40,240 nt of DNA from Oscillospiraceae bacterium (GTDB lineage: Bacteria; Bacillota; Clostridia; TANB77; CAG-508). The position numbers and the translations under genes are program-made. Positions 26,314 through 35,915 of this stretch are shown one piece after another; the first letter of the stretch is position 1; every line of letters starts with the position of its first letter. The notes under the pieces were generated by a model. That model ran no database searches. It worked only from the letters and a program-made list of their open reading frames with translations, and was not told the origin of the DNA. The stretch spans positions 1-40,240 of the forward strand of contig WQVL01000016.1 of NCBI GenBank assembly GCA_009785865.1. The letters run 5' to 3'.

Positions 26314-27225
26314 GTGAATACAAACATAAATTTAGCAGGAATCAAAATGAAGAATCCTATTGTCTTAGCATCAGGTACATGTGGATATGGAAGAGAATTA
26401 GATACATTCTTTGAGCTAAATAAAGTTGGAGGACTCATTACGAAGGGTACAACATTAAAACCTAAAGACGGAAATCCTCCAAGTAGAATATGTGAGACTC
26501 CTAGTGGTTTAATTAACAGTATAGGTCTTCAAAACCCTGGAGTAGATCATTTTATACAATATGATTTACCGTGGCTTAGAAAGCAGGACACAGCAATTAT
26601 CGTAAATGCTTGTGGAAGTACTATAGAAGAATATATAGAGCTTTGTAAGATTTTAAATGAACAAGATATAGATGGGGTGGAATTAAATTTATCTTGCCCA
26701 AATGTTAAAGCAGGATGCTTAGCTTTTGGAACATCTTATGAAGGAGTAAAAGAAGTTACAAGTAAAGTAAGAAAGGTATTGGATAAGCCTTTAATCGTAA
26801 AACTTACACCAAATATAACAGATATTACTGAATCTGCCAGAGGAGCGGAAGATGCAGGAGCGGATGGAATCTCCCTTATAAACACTTTGTTAGCCATGTC
26901 TATAAATATAGAAACAAAAAAACCATACTTAGCTAATAATATGGGAGGGTTATCAGGACCGGCAGTAAGACCAGTTGCAGTACGAATGGTATATCAAGCT
27001 GCAAAAGCCGCCCGAATACCTGTTCTGGGCATGGGCGGTGCTATAAACGGGAAAGATGTTATAGAATTTATGATGGCAGGAGCAACTGCAGTAGCAATAG
27101 GCTCAGGTACGCTTAGAGATCCCTTTGCTAGTGTTAAAGCGGCAAATGAAGTAGAGCAATTTATGGCGAAACACAAAATTAAAGATATAAATAGTATTAT
27201 AGGTAGTGTTCAGCTACATGGATAA
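26314..27225 (+). CDS. pyrD: Dihydroorotate dehydrogenase, class 1B catalytic subunit
   Basis: It oxidises dihydroorotate to orotate using FMN, with PyrK as partner. GTG 26314 follows GAGGAGG, so it is chosen over TTG 26299. Motifs: NPIVLASGTCGYG, GLITKGTTLKPKDGNPPSRI, NSIGLQNPG, VELNLSCPNVKAGC (active-site Cys of the 1B class near it), VKLTPNITDI, SLINTLL and GMGGAINGKDVIEFMMAGA (FMN phosphate). It has 303 residues. A terminator follows, ending the operon. Confidence 0.96.
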   Translation: MNTNINLAGIKMKNPIVLASGTCGYGRELDTFFELNKVGGLITKGTTLKPKDGNPPSRICETPSGLINSIGLQNPGVDHFIQYDLPWLRKQDTAIIVNACGSTIEEYIELCKILNEQDIDGVELNLSCPNVKAGCLAFGTSYEGVKEVTSKVRKVLDKPLIVKLTPNITDITESARGAEDAGADGISLINTLLAMSINIETKKPYLANNMGGLSGPAVRPVAVRMVYQAAKAARIPVLGMGGAINGKDVIEFMMAGATAVAIGSGTLRDPFASVKAANEVEQFMAKHKIKDINSIIGSVQLHG

Positions 27226-27272
27226 TATTTAATCTGATTTATTTAAACTTGAGGAATTATCTTCTTAAAATG

Positions 27273-27302
27273 GAAGCACATATTTATTGTGCCTCTTTTT
27301 TT
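27273..27302 (+). terminator. Terminator of the pyr operon
   Basis: GAAGCACA and TGTGCCTC pair with one mismatch around TATTTAT, followed by eight T. Confidence 0.7.
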
Positions 27303-27316
27303 GGAAGTTGCAATTC

Positions 27317-27345
27317 TTGAGATTTTATGTAAATTATGGTATAAT
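27317..27345 (+). promoter_or_regulatory. Promoter of the 27425 gene
   Basis: TTGAGA (27317-27322), a 17-base spacer, then a TATAAT (27340-27345) that carries a TGG extended -10. Confidence 0.75.
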
Positions 27346-27365
27346 TGAGAAGATGGCTTACATAT

Positions 27366-27418
27366 ATGCCAATCGATTAAACTCGGTTGGCATTCGCCCC
27401 GAGTAACTATAAGGGGAT
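27366..27418 (+). promoter_or_regulatory. Structured 5' leader with competing hairpins before the 27425 gene
   Basis: ATGCCAA pairs with TTGGCAT (about 27366-27393). Alternatively ACTCGG pairs with CCGAGT (about 27381-27404), which overlaps the first hairpin's 3' arm. CCCC in the second hairpin is also complementary to the GGGG of the ribosome site (AAGGGG). This could be a small regulatory switch; no known class is recognised. Confidence 0.35.
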
Positions 27419-27424
27419 GATACC

Positions 27425-28036
27425 ATGATATCTAAGTTTTTAACAAATCCAAATCTCTGCAAAAAATGTGGAGGTAAGTGCTGTAAAAGGTCGGGTTGTG
27501 ACTACTTACCAAGAGATTTTAAGGAGATGAGCATTCTCTGCTTGAAAGGCCGAATTGATGAAGGCGAAATATCTATTAGGTCATCCTTAAAAATTCATGA
27601 TGACCCTATAATGCCTATAATTAATCCGGTATTACATTTGTGTGCAAGAGGAGTAGACCGGCCCATAGTAGACCTTTTTCGCCAAAAATCAACATGTTCT
27701 CTACTAACAGAAAAAGGATGCAAGTATACTTTTGGCAGACGACCTTCTGGAGGAGTACTGTTGATACCAGACGAAGCCGGATGTTATAGCCTTATTTCAG
27801 ACGAAATAGTCTTTAAATTGTGGCTAGAACATCAAGCAGTGTTGCAGAAATTAGTAGAATACTATTCAGACAACACTTTTGCGAAAGTTATACGAAGTCA
27901 TATTGCATTACTTGAGCAAGATGTGTCTGAGGCTCTAAAACTAGTGCAAGATCCAGAGCAATTGGATGAAAGTGATAGAAACGCTTTCAAAATGTTATTC
28001 TGGCTAAAGAAAGGCTGTTTAGAGATAGAGTTTTAA
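27425..28036 (+). CDS. Uncharacterised single-gene unit, foreign-looking (3); Cys-rich metal-binding type
   Basis: The product has 203 residues. The N-terminus carries a dense Cys cluster, LCKKCGGKCCKRSGCDYLP (about 11-29), and later Cys residues occur in CARGVDRP, STCSLLTEKGCKY and EAGCYSL. This resembles YkgJ/CxxCxxCC-type zinc or Fe-S proteins, though the arrangement is not a confident match. The C-terminal half is helical. An in-frame CGG at 27659 encodes Arg in the zero frame; shifting there reaches TAG in three codons. Codon choice (CGA, CGC, GCC) is unlike its neighbours. It has its own promoter, leader and terminator. Confidence 0.65.
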   Translation: MISKFLTNPNLCKKCGGKCCKRSGCDYLPRDFKEMSILCLKGRIDEGEISIRSSLKIHDDPIMPIINPVLHLCARGVDRPIVDLFRQKSTCSLLTEKGCKYTFGRRPSGGVLLIPDEAGCYSLISDEIVFKLWLEHQAVLQKLVEYYSDNTFAKVIRSHIALLEQDVSEALKLVQDPEQLDESDRNAFKMLFWLKKGCLEIEF

Positions 28037-28052
28037 GGATTTACAAAAACTA

Positions 28053-28092
28053 AAAATAGACTGTTCAATTTAAATTGAACAGTCTATTTTTT
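28053..28092 (+). terminator. Terminator of the 27425 gene
   Basis: AAATAGACTGTTCAATTT pairs perfectly with AAATTGAACAGTCTATTT, followed by further T residues. Confidence 0.8.
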
Positions 28093-28108
28093 TATGTATT
28101 ACATTTTT

Positions 28109-28250
28109 AAAATTTCTTGAAATGTAAAGTCACTTTATGATATATTAAATGGCAGTGGATAAAAGAAACGAAGTAAAATCTTTGAAAAGCCTCAAAGCTT
28201 CTTGTAGAGGTGGGACACAAAGAATCGTTCGTTTAATATAGTATCGGAGG
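28109..28250 (+). promoter_or_regulatory. purH promoter and structured leader
   Basis: TTGAAA and TATATT, 18 bases apart, lie near 28117-28146. The ~100-base leader has a hairpin CTTTGA/TCAAAG with outer GAAG/CTTC pairing, a GAGGTGGGACACAAAG stretch, and a possible closing AAACGA/TCGTTT stem. ZTP (pfl) riboswitches often control purH, but I cannot match their consensus, so the class is left open. Confidence 0.35.
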
Positions 28251-28255
28251 TATTT

Positions 28256-29803
28256 ATGAAAGCACTAATAAGCGTATCAGATAAAACAGGAATAGTAGAA
28301 TTTGCAAAAGAATTAGAAAAAATAGGAGTAGAGATTGTTTCAACTGGTGGTACATATAAAAAGTTAAAAGAAGAAAATGTGAAAGCTATAGAAATTTCTG
28401 AATTAACAGAGTTTCCAGAATGTCTAGATGGGAGAGTAAAAACTCTTCATCCTAAAGTACATGCAGGAATTTTAGCTATGAGAAGCAATGAAACTCATAT
28501 GAAGCAACTAAGTGAATTAGATGTAGATACAATAGATTTTGTTGTAGTTAATCTATATCCTTTTAAAGAAACAATATTGAAAGAGAATGTGGAAAGAGAA
28601 GATGCAGTTGAGAATATAGATATTGGTGGACCAACAATGCTTAGATCTGCAGCTAAGAATTACCAAGATGTTGTAGTAATAACAGATCCTACTGATTATG
28701 AAAAGGTTTTAACTGAATTAAAAGAGAATGGAAAAGTTTCTTTAGATACTAAATTCTATTTGATGCACAAAGTGTTTGAACATACTAGTAGCTATGATGC
28801 TATGATAAGCAAGTATTTAAAAGACGAGAGGCAAGATTACAGTTTGCCAAATGAACTTACATTAACATATGAAAAAGTTCAAGATATGAGATATGGTGAA
28901 AATCCTCATCAAAAAGCGGCGCTATATAAAGAGATAGGGAATAATGAAGGTTCTTTAACAATAGCTACTCAGTTAAATGGAAAAGAATTATCTTTCAATA
29001 ATATAAATGATACAAATGGTGCTTTAGAGCTATTAAAAGAATATGATGAACCAACAGTTGTAGCATGTAAACATGGAAATCCATGTGGTGTTGGTAGCTC
29101 AGAAAACATATATGATGCATGGCAAAAGGCTTTAACAGCAGATAAAGTTTCAATCTTTGGTGGGATAGTGGTAGTTAATAGAGAAGTGACTGGAAAGATG
29201 GCAGAAGAGATGAATGAAATCTTTTTAGAAGTTATTGTTGCTCCATCTTATGAAGAAAAAGCTTTAGAAGTGTTTAAATCAAAGAAAAATTTAAGAGTAT
29301 TAGAATTACCATCTATAGCTTTAAAGCAACCAGAAGAAGCTTATGATATCAAGAAGATAAATGGTGGAATCATACTTCAAACAATTGATAGTAAATTACT
29401 AGATGAGTATAAAGTTATGACAGACAGAAAACCAACAGACCAAGAGTTAGAAGATATGATGTTTACATGGAAAATAGTTAAACATGTTAAATCAAATGGT
29501 ATTGCAATAGGAAGAGATAAGAGATCAGTAGGAATAGGACCTGGACAAGTAAATAGGATCTGGGCGACAAAGCAATCTGTAGAACATAGTGAAGAGCTTA
29601 TAGGAAAAGATGCTACAAAAGGAGCTGCTTTAGCATCAGATGCTTTCTTCCCGTTCTCAGATTGTGTAGAGGAAGCACATAAAGCAGGAATAACTGCAAT
29701 AGTACAACCAGGAGGGTCGATTAAAGATCAAGATTCCATTGATAAATGTAATGAATACGGAATTACAATGATATTTACTGGAATGAGACATTTCAAACAT
29801 TAA
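28256..29803 (+). CDS. purH: Bifunctional AICAR transformylase / IMP cyclohydrolase
   Basis: PurH performs the last two steps of IMP synthesis with 10-formyl-THF. The N-terminal MGS-like cyclohydrolase half (about 1-195) shows [38 protein letters not shown] and FVVVNLYPF. The transformylase half shows [25 protein letters not shown] (the Lys-His pair), [14 protein letters not shown] and the ending [14 protein letters not shown]...[11 protein letters not shown]. Its 515 residues are full length. ATG 28256 follows CGGAGG. No in-frame CGG was seen. Confidence 0.97.
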   Translation: MKALISVSDKTGIVEFAKELEKIGVEIVSTGGTYKKLKEENVKAIEISELTEFPECLDGRVKTLHPKVHAGILAMRSNETHMKQLSELDVDTIDFVVVNLYPFKETILKENVEREDAVENIDIGGPTMLRSAAKNYQDVVVITDPTDYEKVLTELKENGKVSLDTKFYLMHKVFEHTSSYDAMISKYLKDERQDYSLPNELTLTYEKVQDMRYGENPHQKAALYKEIGNNEGSLTIATQLNGKELSFNNINDTNGALELLKEYDEPTVVACKHGNPCGVGSSENIYDAWQKALTADKVSIFGGIVVVNREVTGKMAEEMNEIFLEVIVAPSYEEKALEVFKSKKNLRVLELPSIALKQPEEAYDIKKINGGIILQTIDSKLLDEYKVMTDRKPTDQELEDMMFTWKIVKHVKSNGIAIGRDKRSVGIGPGQVNRIWATKQSVEHSEELIGKDATKGAALASDAFFPFSDCVEEAHKAGITAIVQPGGSIKDQDSIDKCNEYGITMIFTGMRHFKH

Positions 29804-29847
29804 TATAGAAATGAAGAGTAAATATCTTTAAGGAGAGAAAGACTAAA

Positions 29848-30718
29848 ATGATGAATTTTATAAAAGGAATGATAACAGGAATGGGTGGAATTTCACCAGG
29901 ATTTAGCGGAAGTATACTTCTTGTATTATTCGGACTATATGAACAAACTATAGAGGCTGTGGCAAATATATTTAAAGACTTTAAAAAGAATACATTATTT
30001 TTATTCCCAATATTTTTTGGTATGGGAATAGGATTTATCTTATTTGGAACAGTAGTAAATTATCTTTTTAACCATGAGGTTCTTGAAGTATATGCAAGAT
30101 ATGCATCTCTTGGTCTTGTGTTAGGAACATTGCCCTTATTTTACAGAGAAGTTACAAAAAGAGATTTTAAGAAAAAGTATTATATTATAATGGCAGTTGC
30201 CTTTATGGTTGGTATGGCTATATTAGTGTGGAGCTACATCAATGTTGATGAAGAGTATGACCTTACAGATGCTACTTATTCAGCACATACTTCAGAGCCT
30301 ACGGTTGTAGAAAGTATGACGATGGGATTTGCAGTTGCAGGTGCCAGTATAATACCAGGTATAAATGGTTCAATTCTTTTGTCTGCCATGGGAATGTATG
30401 AAGATTTGACCTCAGCATTAAGTATAACAAGTTTTAATTTGATGGTTCTAATACCTGTAGGTTTGGGAGTAGGAATAGGTGTTTTAGTTATTTCATTTAT
30501 AATGAGTAAATTACTAAAGAAGTTTTATGGCATAACATTTTCAATTATATTTGGACTATATATTGCAATAATAACAACAAAATTATCTGGACACTATTTA
30601 ACGGAATTTAGTTCAGAAGCTGTTATATCTATAATTTTAGTAGTAGTCCGGAGCGGTATCAACATTTATGTTAGGAAAGCTAAAAAAGAAAAAGGAAGAA
30701 CCTAAAGAAGAAGCATAA
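29848..30718 (+). CDS. DUF368 family membrane protein, read through a +1 CGGA site
   Basis: This is a multi-spanning protein with FIKGMITGMGGISPGFSGSILLVLFGLYE at the start and a repeated, inverted copy MGFAVAGASIIPGINGSILLSAMGMYE, diagnostic of DUF368. Some DUF368 proteins are implicated in undecaprenyl-phosphate flipping. The zero frame ends at 30705 with VVRSGINIYVRKAKKEKGRT. CGG at 30649-30651, read as CGGA, instead gives ILVVVGAVSTFMLGK and a Lys/Glu tail KLKKKKEEPKEEA ending at TAA 30716-30718, which continues the last hydrophobic helix and fits the family's Gly-containing end. Length 289 residues. ATG 29848 (or 29851) follows AAGGAGAG. Confidence 0.82.
30649..30652 (+). other. CGGA +1 frameshift / four-base codon in the DUF368 gene
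   Basis: The context is GTA GTC CGG A GCG GTA. The shifted frame keeps a hydrophobic helix (ILVVVGAVSTFMLG); the zero frame inserts Arg residues into it. Gly (GGA) is expected in this final helix. Confidence 0.8.
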
Positions 30719-30740
30719 TTAAATAAAGTAAAAATGAAAC

Positions 30741-30768
30741 GGGCGGGAGCGATAGCTCCTACCTTTTT
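30741..30768 (+). terminator. Terminator of the DUF368 gene
   Basis: GGGAGC and GCTCCT pair around GATA, followed by six T at 30763-30768. Confidence 0.75.
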
Positions 30769-30925
30769 TGTTACGAAGGATTTTTGACATTAATTATTTC
30801 GTAGAGTTGCCCTTTTTACAATAATTGCTACTCATGTATAAATTTAGCTAATATTGGTATCTTAAATAAGAAATATATTAATAAAATTTAATATGAAAAA
30901 GCATACTGAATTGCAGAGATATTCT

Positions 30926-30954
30926 TTGACTTTTAAAGGAAGTTATGATAAATT
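30926..30954 (+). promoter_or_regulatory. Promoter of the P-type ATPase gene
   Basis: TTGACT (30926-30931) and TAAATT (30949-30954) are 17 bases apart with TGA just before the -10 element. The gap 30769-31000 otherwise shows nothing I can name. Confidence 0.5.
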
Positions 30955-31000
30955 TTTAAGATGAATATAATATAACACAAATGAAAATTGAGGTGGACTA

Positions 31001-33649
31001 ATGAACTATTTAGTTAAAGAAACTTTAGAAAATATTTATAAACAATTTGAAACAAATCCAAAGACAGGACTCACTTGTGAGCAAATCCAAAGAATTCAAA
31101 GAGAAAAAGGATTGAATAAGTTTGATGAGGAAAAGAGAGAAACAATTCTTCAGAAAATATTCCATCATGCTAGAGAATTTACAATACTGATATTGTTAGT
31201 AGGTACAATAATATCCTTCTATATGGCTATTAATCCAGAAATAGATAGCGGTTATGCAAAACCAGTTATTATTCTTTCTATTATAATAATAAGTATCGGT
31301 CTTGCCATTTATCAAGAGAAGGGAGCAGAAAGAGCCTTAGATGCACTTAAGAATCTAAATGCTCCAACAACCGTAGTGCTTCGTAATGGAGTTAAACAAG
31401 AAATAGATGCTGCAGAACTTGTTCCAGGAGACATTTTAGTACTGTCAACAGGAGACTTGATTCCGGCAGATGCTAGAATTATTGAAAGTGTGAACTTGAG
31501 AGTAGAAGAAGCTCTCTTAACAGGTGAAAGTGTTCCTGTTGAAAAGAATGCTGACGCAATAGTTGCTGAACACGCAACACTAGGAGATCAGTTCAACATG
31601 CTATTCTCAGGATGTTTAATAACTAATGGTAGAACAACGGCTGTTGTTACTGCTACTGGTATGGAAACAGAGATGGGGAAAATAGCAAGCCTTCTGTCTA
31701 GTACTAAAAAAGTTAAAACACCTTTACAAAACAGGCTGCATAAACTAGGGAAATTCTTATGTATTGTAGCTATTTTATCTGCGATACTTCTTTTTGCTTT
31801 ACAAATATGGGTAAATGGAGAATCAATAGAAAATGTTTTATTGGATGCGGTAGGATTAGCAGTTGCTGCTGTTCCTGAAGCTTTACCACCAATTGTTACT
31901 GTTACTCTTGCCTTTGGAGTTCAGAATATGGCAAAGAAGAATGCCATTATTCGTAAGATTTCAGCTGTAGAGTCTTTAGGGTCTGCTTCTGTTATATGTT
32001 CTGATAAAACAGGAACTCTTACAATGAATAGAATGACTATTCAGAAAGTTTGGGCTTTAGGAAATGTAGCAACCCATGTGGAAAATGAATTTGACGATAC
32101 TGAAATGCGCATGCTTAAAATGATAAGTTTGGCTTCAAATGCTACGATAGAAGAAAAGGGCGGAGTAGAACAAGCTATAGGAGACCCTACAGAAACAGCT
32201 ATCATTAGATTGCTTATGGCTAAGAATATTACGAAAAAAGACCTTATGGATGAATATCCAAGACTCTTTGAAATACCATTTGACTCTGATCGTAAGTTAA
32301 TGACAACCCTCCATCAAGATAAAGATGGAAGATATTTCTCAGTTACAAAAGGAGCCTTTGATAGAATACCTGCTAATATGTCTGAAGATGACATCAAGAA
32401 ATCAGTCGAGTACCATGATGAGTTTGCAGAAGATGCGCTTCGTGTACTAGCAGTTGCATACAAATATTATGATACAATGCCAGAGCAAACACCGGAAGTA
32501 CTAGAAAAAGATTTAACTTTCTTAGGAATAGTTGGTATGATAGATCCGCCAAGACCTGAGAGTATCGAAGCAGTTAGACAAGCAAAAGAAGCAGGAATCA
32601 AAACAATAATGATAACAGGAGATCATAAAGTTACAGCAACAGCCATTGCCCGTGAGATAGGAATATTAAATCCTGGTGATAAAACAATTACTGGTAGTGA
32701 ACTGGAAGAAATGAGTGATGAAGAACTAATTAAGAATATAAGGGACTATACAGTTTATGCCCGTGTTAGTCCAAATGATAAAATAAGAATAGTAAAAGCA
32801 TGGCAAACATACGATCAAGTTGTTGCAATGACAGGAGACGGTGTAAATGATGCTCCGGCGTTAAAAGCAGCTGATGTAGGTGTAGCGATGGGCTCAGGAA
32901 CTGATGTTTCTAAACAGGCAAGTGATATTATATTAACAGATGACAATTTCTCTTCAATTGTAGCAGCAGTTAAAGAGGGAAGAAGAGTATATGAGAATCT
33001 TCGTAAGGTTCTAGTATTTTTACTAAGTGCTAATATATCTGAGATATTTATAATGCTACTAGGTGCTATATTCTTCGGAGGAGTTCCACTATTTGTTACA
33101 CAATTATTAATGATTAATGTTGTAGCAGATGGTATACCAGGACTATTTATATATAAAGAACACGCAGAACCAGATGTAATGAAGAAGAAACCAATAAAGA
33201 AAGATGCTAGTGTGTTTGGAAATGGACTATGGGCTAGACTTGCTGTAACAGCAGGAGCTTTCACTGTTTTAGGCTTAGCAGGATTTGTTATCGGGTATCA
33301 CTTTGCACCAGATGGATATGACTCACAAGCACGTTTTGAAGTTGGTAGAACAATGGCATATTTAATCGTAGCGTTTAGCTCAGTTATTAATATAGCTAAT
33401 ATTAGAAGTAATACAGTGTCATTCTTCAAACAAGGATTTAAAGATAATATTGTGCTATTCTACACTATGCTTTTCTCATTAGGAATTGTAGCTGTGACAG
33501 CTTTGGTACCACCATTAATGCCAATATTTGCAGCTGTTCCAATTAGCTTAAATCTTTGGATTGTAGCTATAGGGCTTTCAGTAAGTGTATTACTTGTAGG
33601 AGAACTACTCAAACTACTTACTCGAAGAAACATAATAAAAGTTGTATAG
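31001..33649 (+). CDS. P-type (P2A, Ca2+-like) cation-transporting ATPase
   Basis: The product has 882 residues. The actuator TGES loop appears as LLTGESVPVEK, the phosphorylation site is CSDKTGTLTMN, the nucleotide-domain motif is KGAFDRIP, and the hinge is MTGDGVNDAPALKAADVGVAMG. Membrane helix 4 has AVPEALPPIVTVTLAFG: the PEALP motif is the P2A (Ca2+/Mn2+) signature, here PEALP rather than PEGLP. Six C-terminal helices follow, including LLMINVVADGIPGL where the usual 'NLVTDGxPA' ion site is changed (NVVADG). It exports Ca2+ or a similar cation at the plasma membrane. RBS GAGGTGG. No in-frame CGG was seen. Confidence 0.9.
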   Translation: MNYLVKETLENIYKQFETNPKTGLTCEQIQRIQREKGLNKFDEEKRETILQKIFHHAREFTILILLVGTIISFYMAINPEIDSGYAKPVIILSIIIISIGLAIYQEKGAERALDALKNLNAPTTVVLRNGVKQEIDAAELVPGDILVLSTGDLIPADARIIESVNLRVEEALLTGESVPVEKNADAIVAEHATLGDQFNMLFSGCLITNGRTTAVVTATGMETEMGKIASLLSSTKKVKTPLQNRLHKLGKFLCIVAILSAILLFALQIWVNGESIENVLLDAVGLAVAAVPEALPPIVTVTLAFGVQNMAKKNAIIRKISAVESLGSASVICSDKTGTLTMNRMTIQKVWALGNVATHVENEFDDTEMRMLKMISLASNATIEEKGGVEQAIGDPTETAIIRLLMAKNITKKDLMDEYPRLFEIPFDSDRKLMTTLHQDKDGRYFSVTKGAFDRIPANMSEDDIKKSVEYHDEFAEDALRVLAVAYKYYDTMPEQTPEVLEKDLTFLGIVGMIDPPRPESIEAVRQAKEAGIKTIMITGDHKVTATAIAREIGILNPGDKTITGSELEEMSDEELIKNIRDYTVYARVSPNDKIRIVKAWQTYDQVVAMTGDGVNDAPALKAADVGVAMGSGTDVSKQASDIILTDDNFSSIVAAVKEGRRVYENLRKVLVFLLSANISEIFIMLLGAIFFGGVPLFVTQLLMINVVADGIPGLFIYKEHAEPDVMKKKPIKKDASVFGNGLWARLAVTAGAFTVLGLAGFVIGYHFAPDGYDSQARFEVGRTMAYLIVAFSSVINIANIRSNTVSFFKQGFKDNIVLFYTMLFSLGIVAVTALVPPLMPIFAAVPISLNLWIVAIGLSVSVLLVGELLKLLTRRNIIKVV

Positions 33650-33671
33650 TATAAAGTAATTATATATTAAT

Positions 33672-33701
33672 CAAAAACCACTTCTTAAGAAGTGGTTTTT
33701 G
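33672..33701 (+). terminator. Terminator of the ATPase gene
   Basis: CAAAAACCACTTCTT and its perfect complement AAGAAGTGGTTTTTG form a 15-bp stem with almost no loop and a five-T run. Confidence 0.8.
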
Positions 33702-33732
33702 AGTGAAGTAAAAGATGAATTTCTATTTAATG

Positions 33733-33760
33733 TTGCCTATGTACAATGTTAAAATATAAT
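33733..33760 (+). promoter_or_regulatory. guaA promoter
   Basis: TTGCCT (33733-33738), 16-base spacer, TATAAT (33755-33760). Confidence 0.6.
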
Positions 33761-33798
33761 GATATAATTTAAAAATATTTTTAATAGGGGGAATTATC

Positions 33799-35058
33799 TT
33801 GAAAAAAGAAGTTGTACTAATTATAGATTTTGGAGGAAGATATACTCAATTAGTTGCGAGAAAAGTGAGAGAGTGTAATGTGTATTCAGAAATTATTCCG
33901 TGTAATACAGGATTGGATAGAATAAAAGGATACAATCCTAAAGGTATAATTTTTGGAGGAGAAGTAGAAGAATATTCTGTGGAAGCTGAAGAAATGCTTA
34001 AGCTGGATGTTCCTGTTGTAGAATTTTCATCAGAATTAATAGATGTAGAAAAGGGAAGTCAAATAATCAAAGAGTTCTTAGTTAATAAATGTAATTGCGT
34101 AGGAGATTGGACAATGAGCGCTTTTGCAAAAGACTATATAGAAATGATAAAAGAAAAAGTTGGAGATAAGAAAGTATTATGTGCGTTGTCAGGTGGAGTT
34201 GATTCTTCTGTGGCAGCGGTGATGCTTAGTAAGGCTATAGGTAAAAATTTAATTTGTATATTTGTAGATCATGGTCTTTTAAGGAAAAATGAAGGTGATG
34301 AAGTAGAAGAGATATTTAGCAAGCAGTATGATATGAATTTAATAAGGGTAAATGCTAAAGAAAGATTTTTAACTAAGCTTGCTGGTGTTTCTGATCCTGA
34401 AACAAAGAGAAAGATTATAGGAGAAGAGTTTATCCGTGTATTTGAAGAAGAAGCTAAAAAGATAGGTTCGGTTGATTTCTTAGTACAAGGAACAATATAT
34501 CCAGATATTATTGAAAGTGGAGTAGGAAAAGCTGGTGTTATTAAAAGTCATCATAATGTTGGAGGGCTTCCGGATGTTGTTGACTTTGAAGAAATTATAG
34601 AGCCGCTTCGTGACCTATTTAAAGACGAAGTAAGGAAAGTAGGATTGGTATTAGATATACCTGAAGATCTAGTGTTTAGACAACCTTTCCCAGGCCCTGG
34701 ACTTGCTGTTAGGGTAATTGGAGATATTACAGATGAAAAATTAGAAATATTAAAAAATGCAGACTATATTTTCAGAGAAGAAATTAAGAATGCAGGACTA
34801 CACAGAGAAATAAGTCAATATTTTGCAGTATTAACAAACTTAAAGAGTGTTGGTATTAAAAATGATAGAAGAACTTATGATTATACACTTGCTTTAAGAG
34901 GAGTTATAACAACAGACTTTATGACTGCTGAATATGCAAGAATACCATATGAAGTTTTAGATGTAATTACTAACAGAATTACAAATGAAGTAGATGGTGT
35001 AGGTCGTATGGTTTATGAAATAACAGGAAAGCCTCCTGCTACGATTGAGTGGGAGTGA
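33799..35058 (+). CDS. guaA: GMP synthase with excised glutaminase core
   Basis: GuaA aminates XMP to GMP. TTG 33799 follows AGGGGG. The synthetase part is complete: PP-loop [14 protein letters not shown] (about 130-143), [49 protein letters not shown], and the dimer-forming ending [10 protein letters not shown]. The N-terminal class I glutaminase begins normally ([18 protein letters not shown]) but is only about 98 residues instead of about 190. The oxyanion SGGP loop is now IFGGEVEE, the nucleophile motif (GICYGMQ) is replaced by [12 protein letters not shown], and the sequence jumps to [12 protein letters not shown], the domain's last helix. No Cys-His-Glu triad remains, so it should use ammonia only. 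Total 419 residues against about 510. Confidence 0.95.
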   Translation: MKKEVVLIIDFGGRYTQLVARKVRECNVYSEIIPCNTGLDRIKGYNPKGIIFGGEVEEYSVEAEEMLKLDVPVVEFSSELIDVEKGSQIIKEFLVNKCNCVGDWTMSAFAKDYIEMIKEKVGDKKVLCALSGGVDSSVAAVMLSKAIGKNLICIFVDHGLLRKNEGDEVEEIFSKQYDMNLIRVNAKERFLTKLAGVSDPETKRKIIGEEFIRVFEEEAKKIGSVDFLVQGTIYPDIIESGVGKAGVIKSHHNVGGLPDVVDFEEIIEPLRDLFKDEVRKVGLVLDIPEDLVFRQPFPGPGLAVRVIGDITDEKLEILKNADYIFREEIKNAGLHREISQYFAVLTNLKSVGIKNDRRTYDYTLALRGVITTDFMTAEYARIPYEVLDVITNRITNEVDGVGRMVYEITGKPPATIEWE

Positions 35059-35095
35059 TGGCTTGCATAATAATTTATAATGATGGAGAAAATTT

Positions 35096-35656
35096 GTGAA
35101 AAAAATAATATTAGTTTTAGTAGGTTTTTTAGTAATAATTGCAATTTTGCTGTTAGGAGTTGCTATAGGAAGGAATTTTCCAGGTGATACGTACAACTCA
35201 AATATTCAAAACCCTCCTAACATAATAGAAAATCAAGAGACAATCCAATCTTGGGAAGGTGAGGGTTTGCCACCTATTAGTATAGAATGGATAAATGATT
35301 TAGACCCTACGATTCGAACAGGTGGCACGGCAATTATCGTTACTGAAGTGCCACTTAGAGAATTTAAATATTTGCGTGGAGCAGAAGTGTTGCAAAGTTT
35401 GGAGGTATTAATGCCTGAAAATCCTCTCGAGGTGGAATTTTACGGCGTTGCTACGGGTCTTTCTTATTTCAGATTCTCGTTTGTTGACGCAAGAGGAACT
35501 ACAAGAGTATTCAGAATTTGGCCAAATGATGGCTACCCTGATGAAGGACCACCAACTAGAATAGGGATTACCGAGATTATTCTGCCCACCAAGAACCCCA
35601 TCATAAGGTCAAACACTTGGGAGTTAGGGGAACCTGTTCCAAACGAATGGGAGTAA
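35096..35656 (+). CDS. Exported, membrane-anchored protein, unknown
   Basis: The product has 186 residues. GTG 35096 follows ATGGAGA. The N-terminus KKIILVLVGFLVIIAILLLGVAIG is a signal anchor, followed by a Pro-rich exported domain with VPLREFKYLRGAEVLQSL and FYGVATGLSYFRFSF, but no family recognised. It starts 37 bases after guaA and may be read through from it. No lipobox Cys is seen. Confidence 0.6.
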   Translation: MKKIILVLVGFLVIIAILLLGVAIGRNFPGDTYNSNIQNPPNIIENQETIQSWEGEGLPPISIEWINDLDPTIRTGGTAIIVTEVPLREFKYLRGAEVLQSLEVLMPENPLEVEFYGVATGLSYFRFSFVDARGTTRVFRIWPNDGYPDEGPPTRIGITEIILPTKNPIIRSNTWELGEPVPNEWE

Positions 35657-35915
35657 TTGGAGCTAAATGAACCCATTTATAAGGGTTTAAACACAATAAA
35701 AACGGTTTGGATGGATTTGAATTGGTACAGTTCCTCACCAAGATTTATTGCAAAATAATGAAGTAGAGATAGAAAATATTAGAGAACTGATAAATGCTTC
35801 GGTTTTCTTTTTTATAAATTAAATGAAGTGTTTTGATTAAAACAAACATTCGCAAAACTGTTGACATTATATATTGAATTATATAAAATAAAAGCAATTA
35901 GAAAAGAGGTAGGAA
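35657..35915 (+). other. Intergenic region with possible gene remnant and RhuM promoter
   Basis: Near 35669-35687 an AACCC/GGGTT hairpin may end the preceding gene weakly. From about 35750 a short open stretch (LLQNNEVEIENIRELINA) ends in TAA and looks like the tail of a lost gene, but I cannot assign it. TTGACA (35861-35866) and TAAAAT (35884-35889), 17 bases apart, form a good promoter for the 35916 gene. Confidence 0.5.

Noticed and set aside
28109-28250. ZTP riboswitch or T-box before purH
   Set aside because: The leader has structure and a GAGGTGGGAC stretch, but the ZTP core is not recognisable, and the leader is too short and lacks a specifier stem for a T-box.
35750-35825. Short open stretch before the RhuM gene as a gene
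   Set aside because: It has no start codon with a ribosome site and only about 20 codons; at most a remnant.
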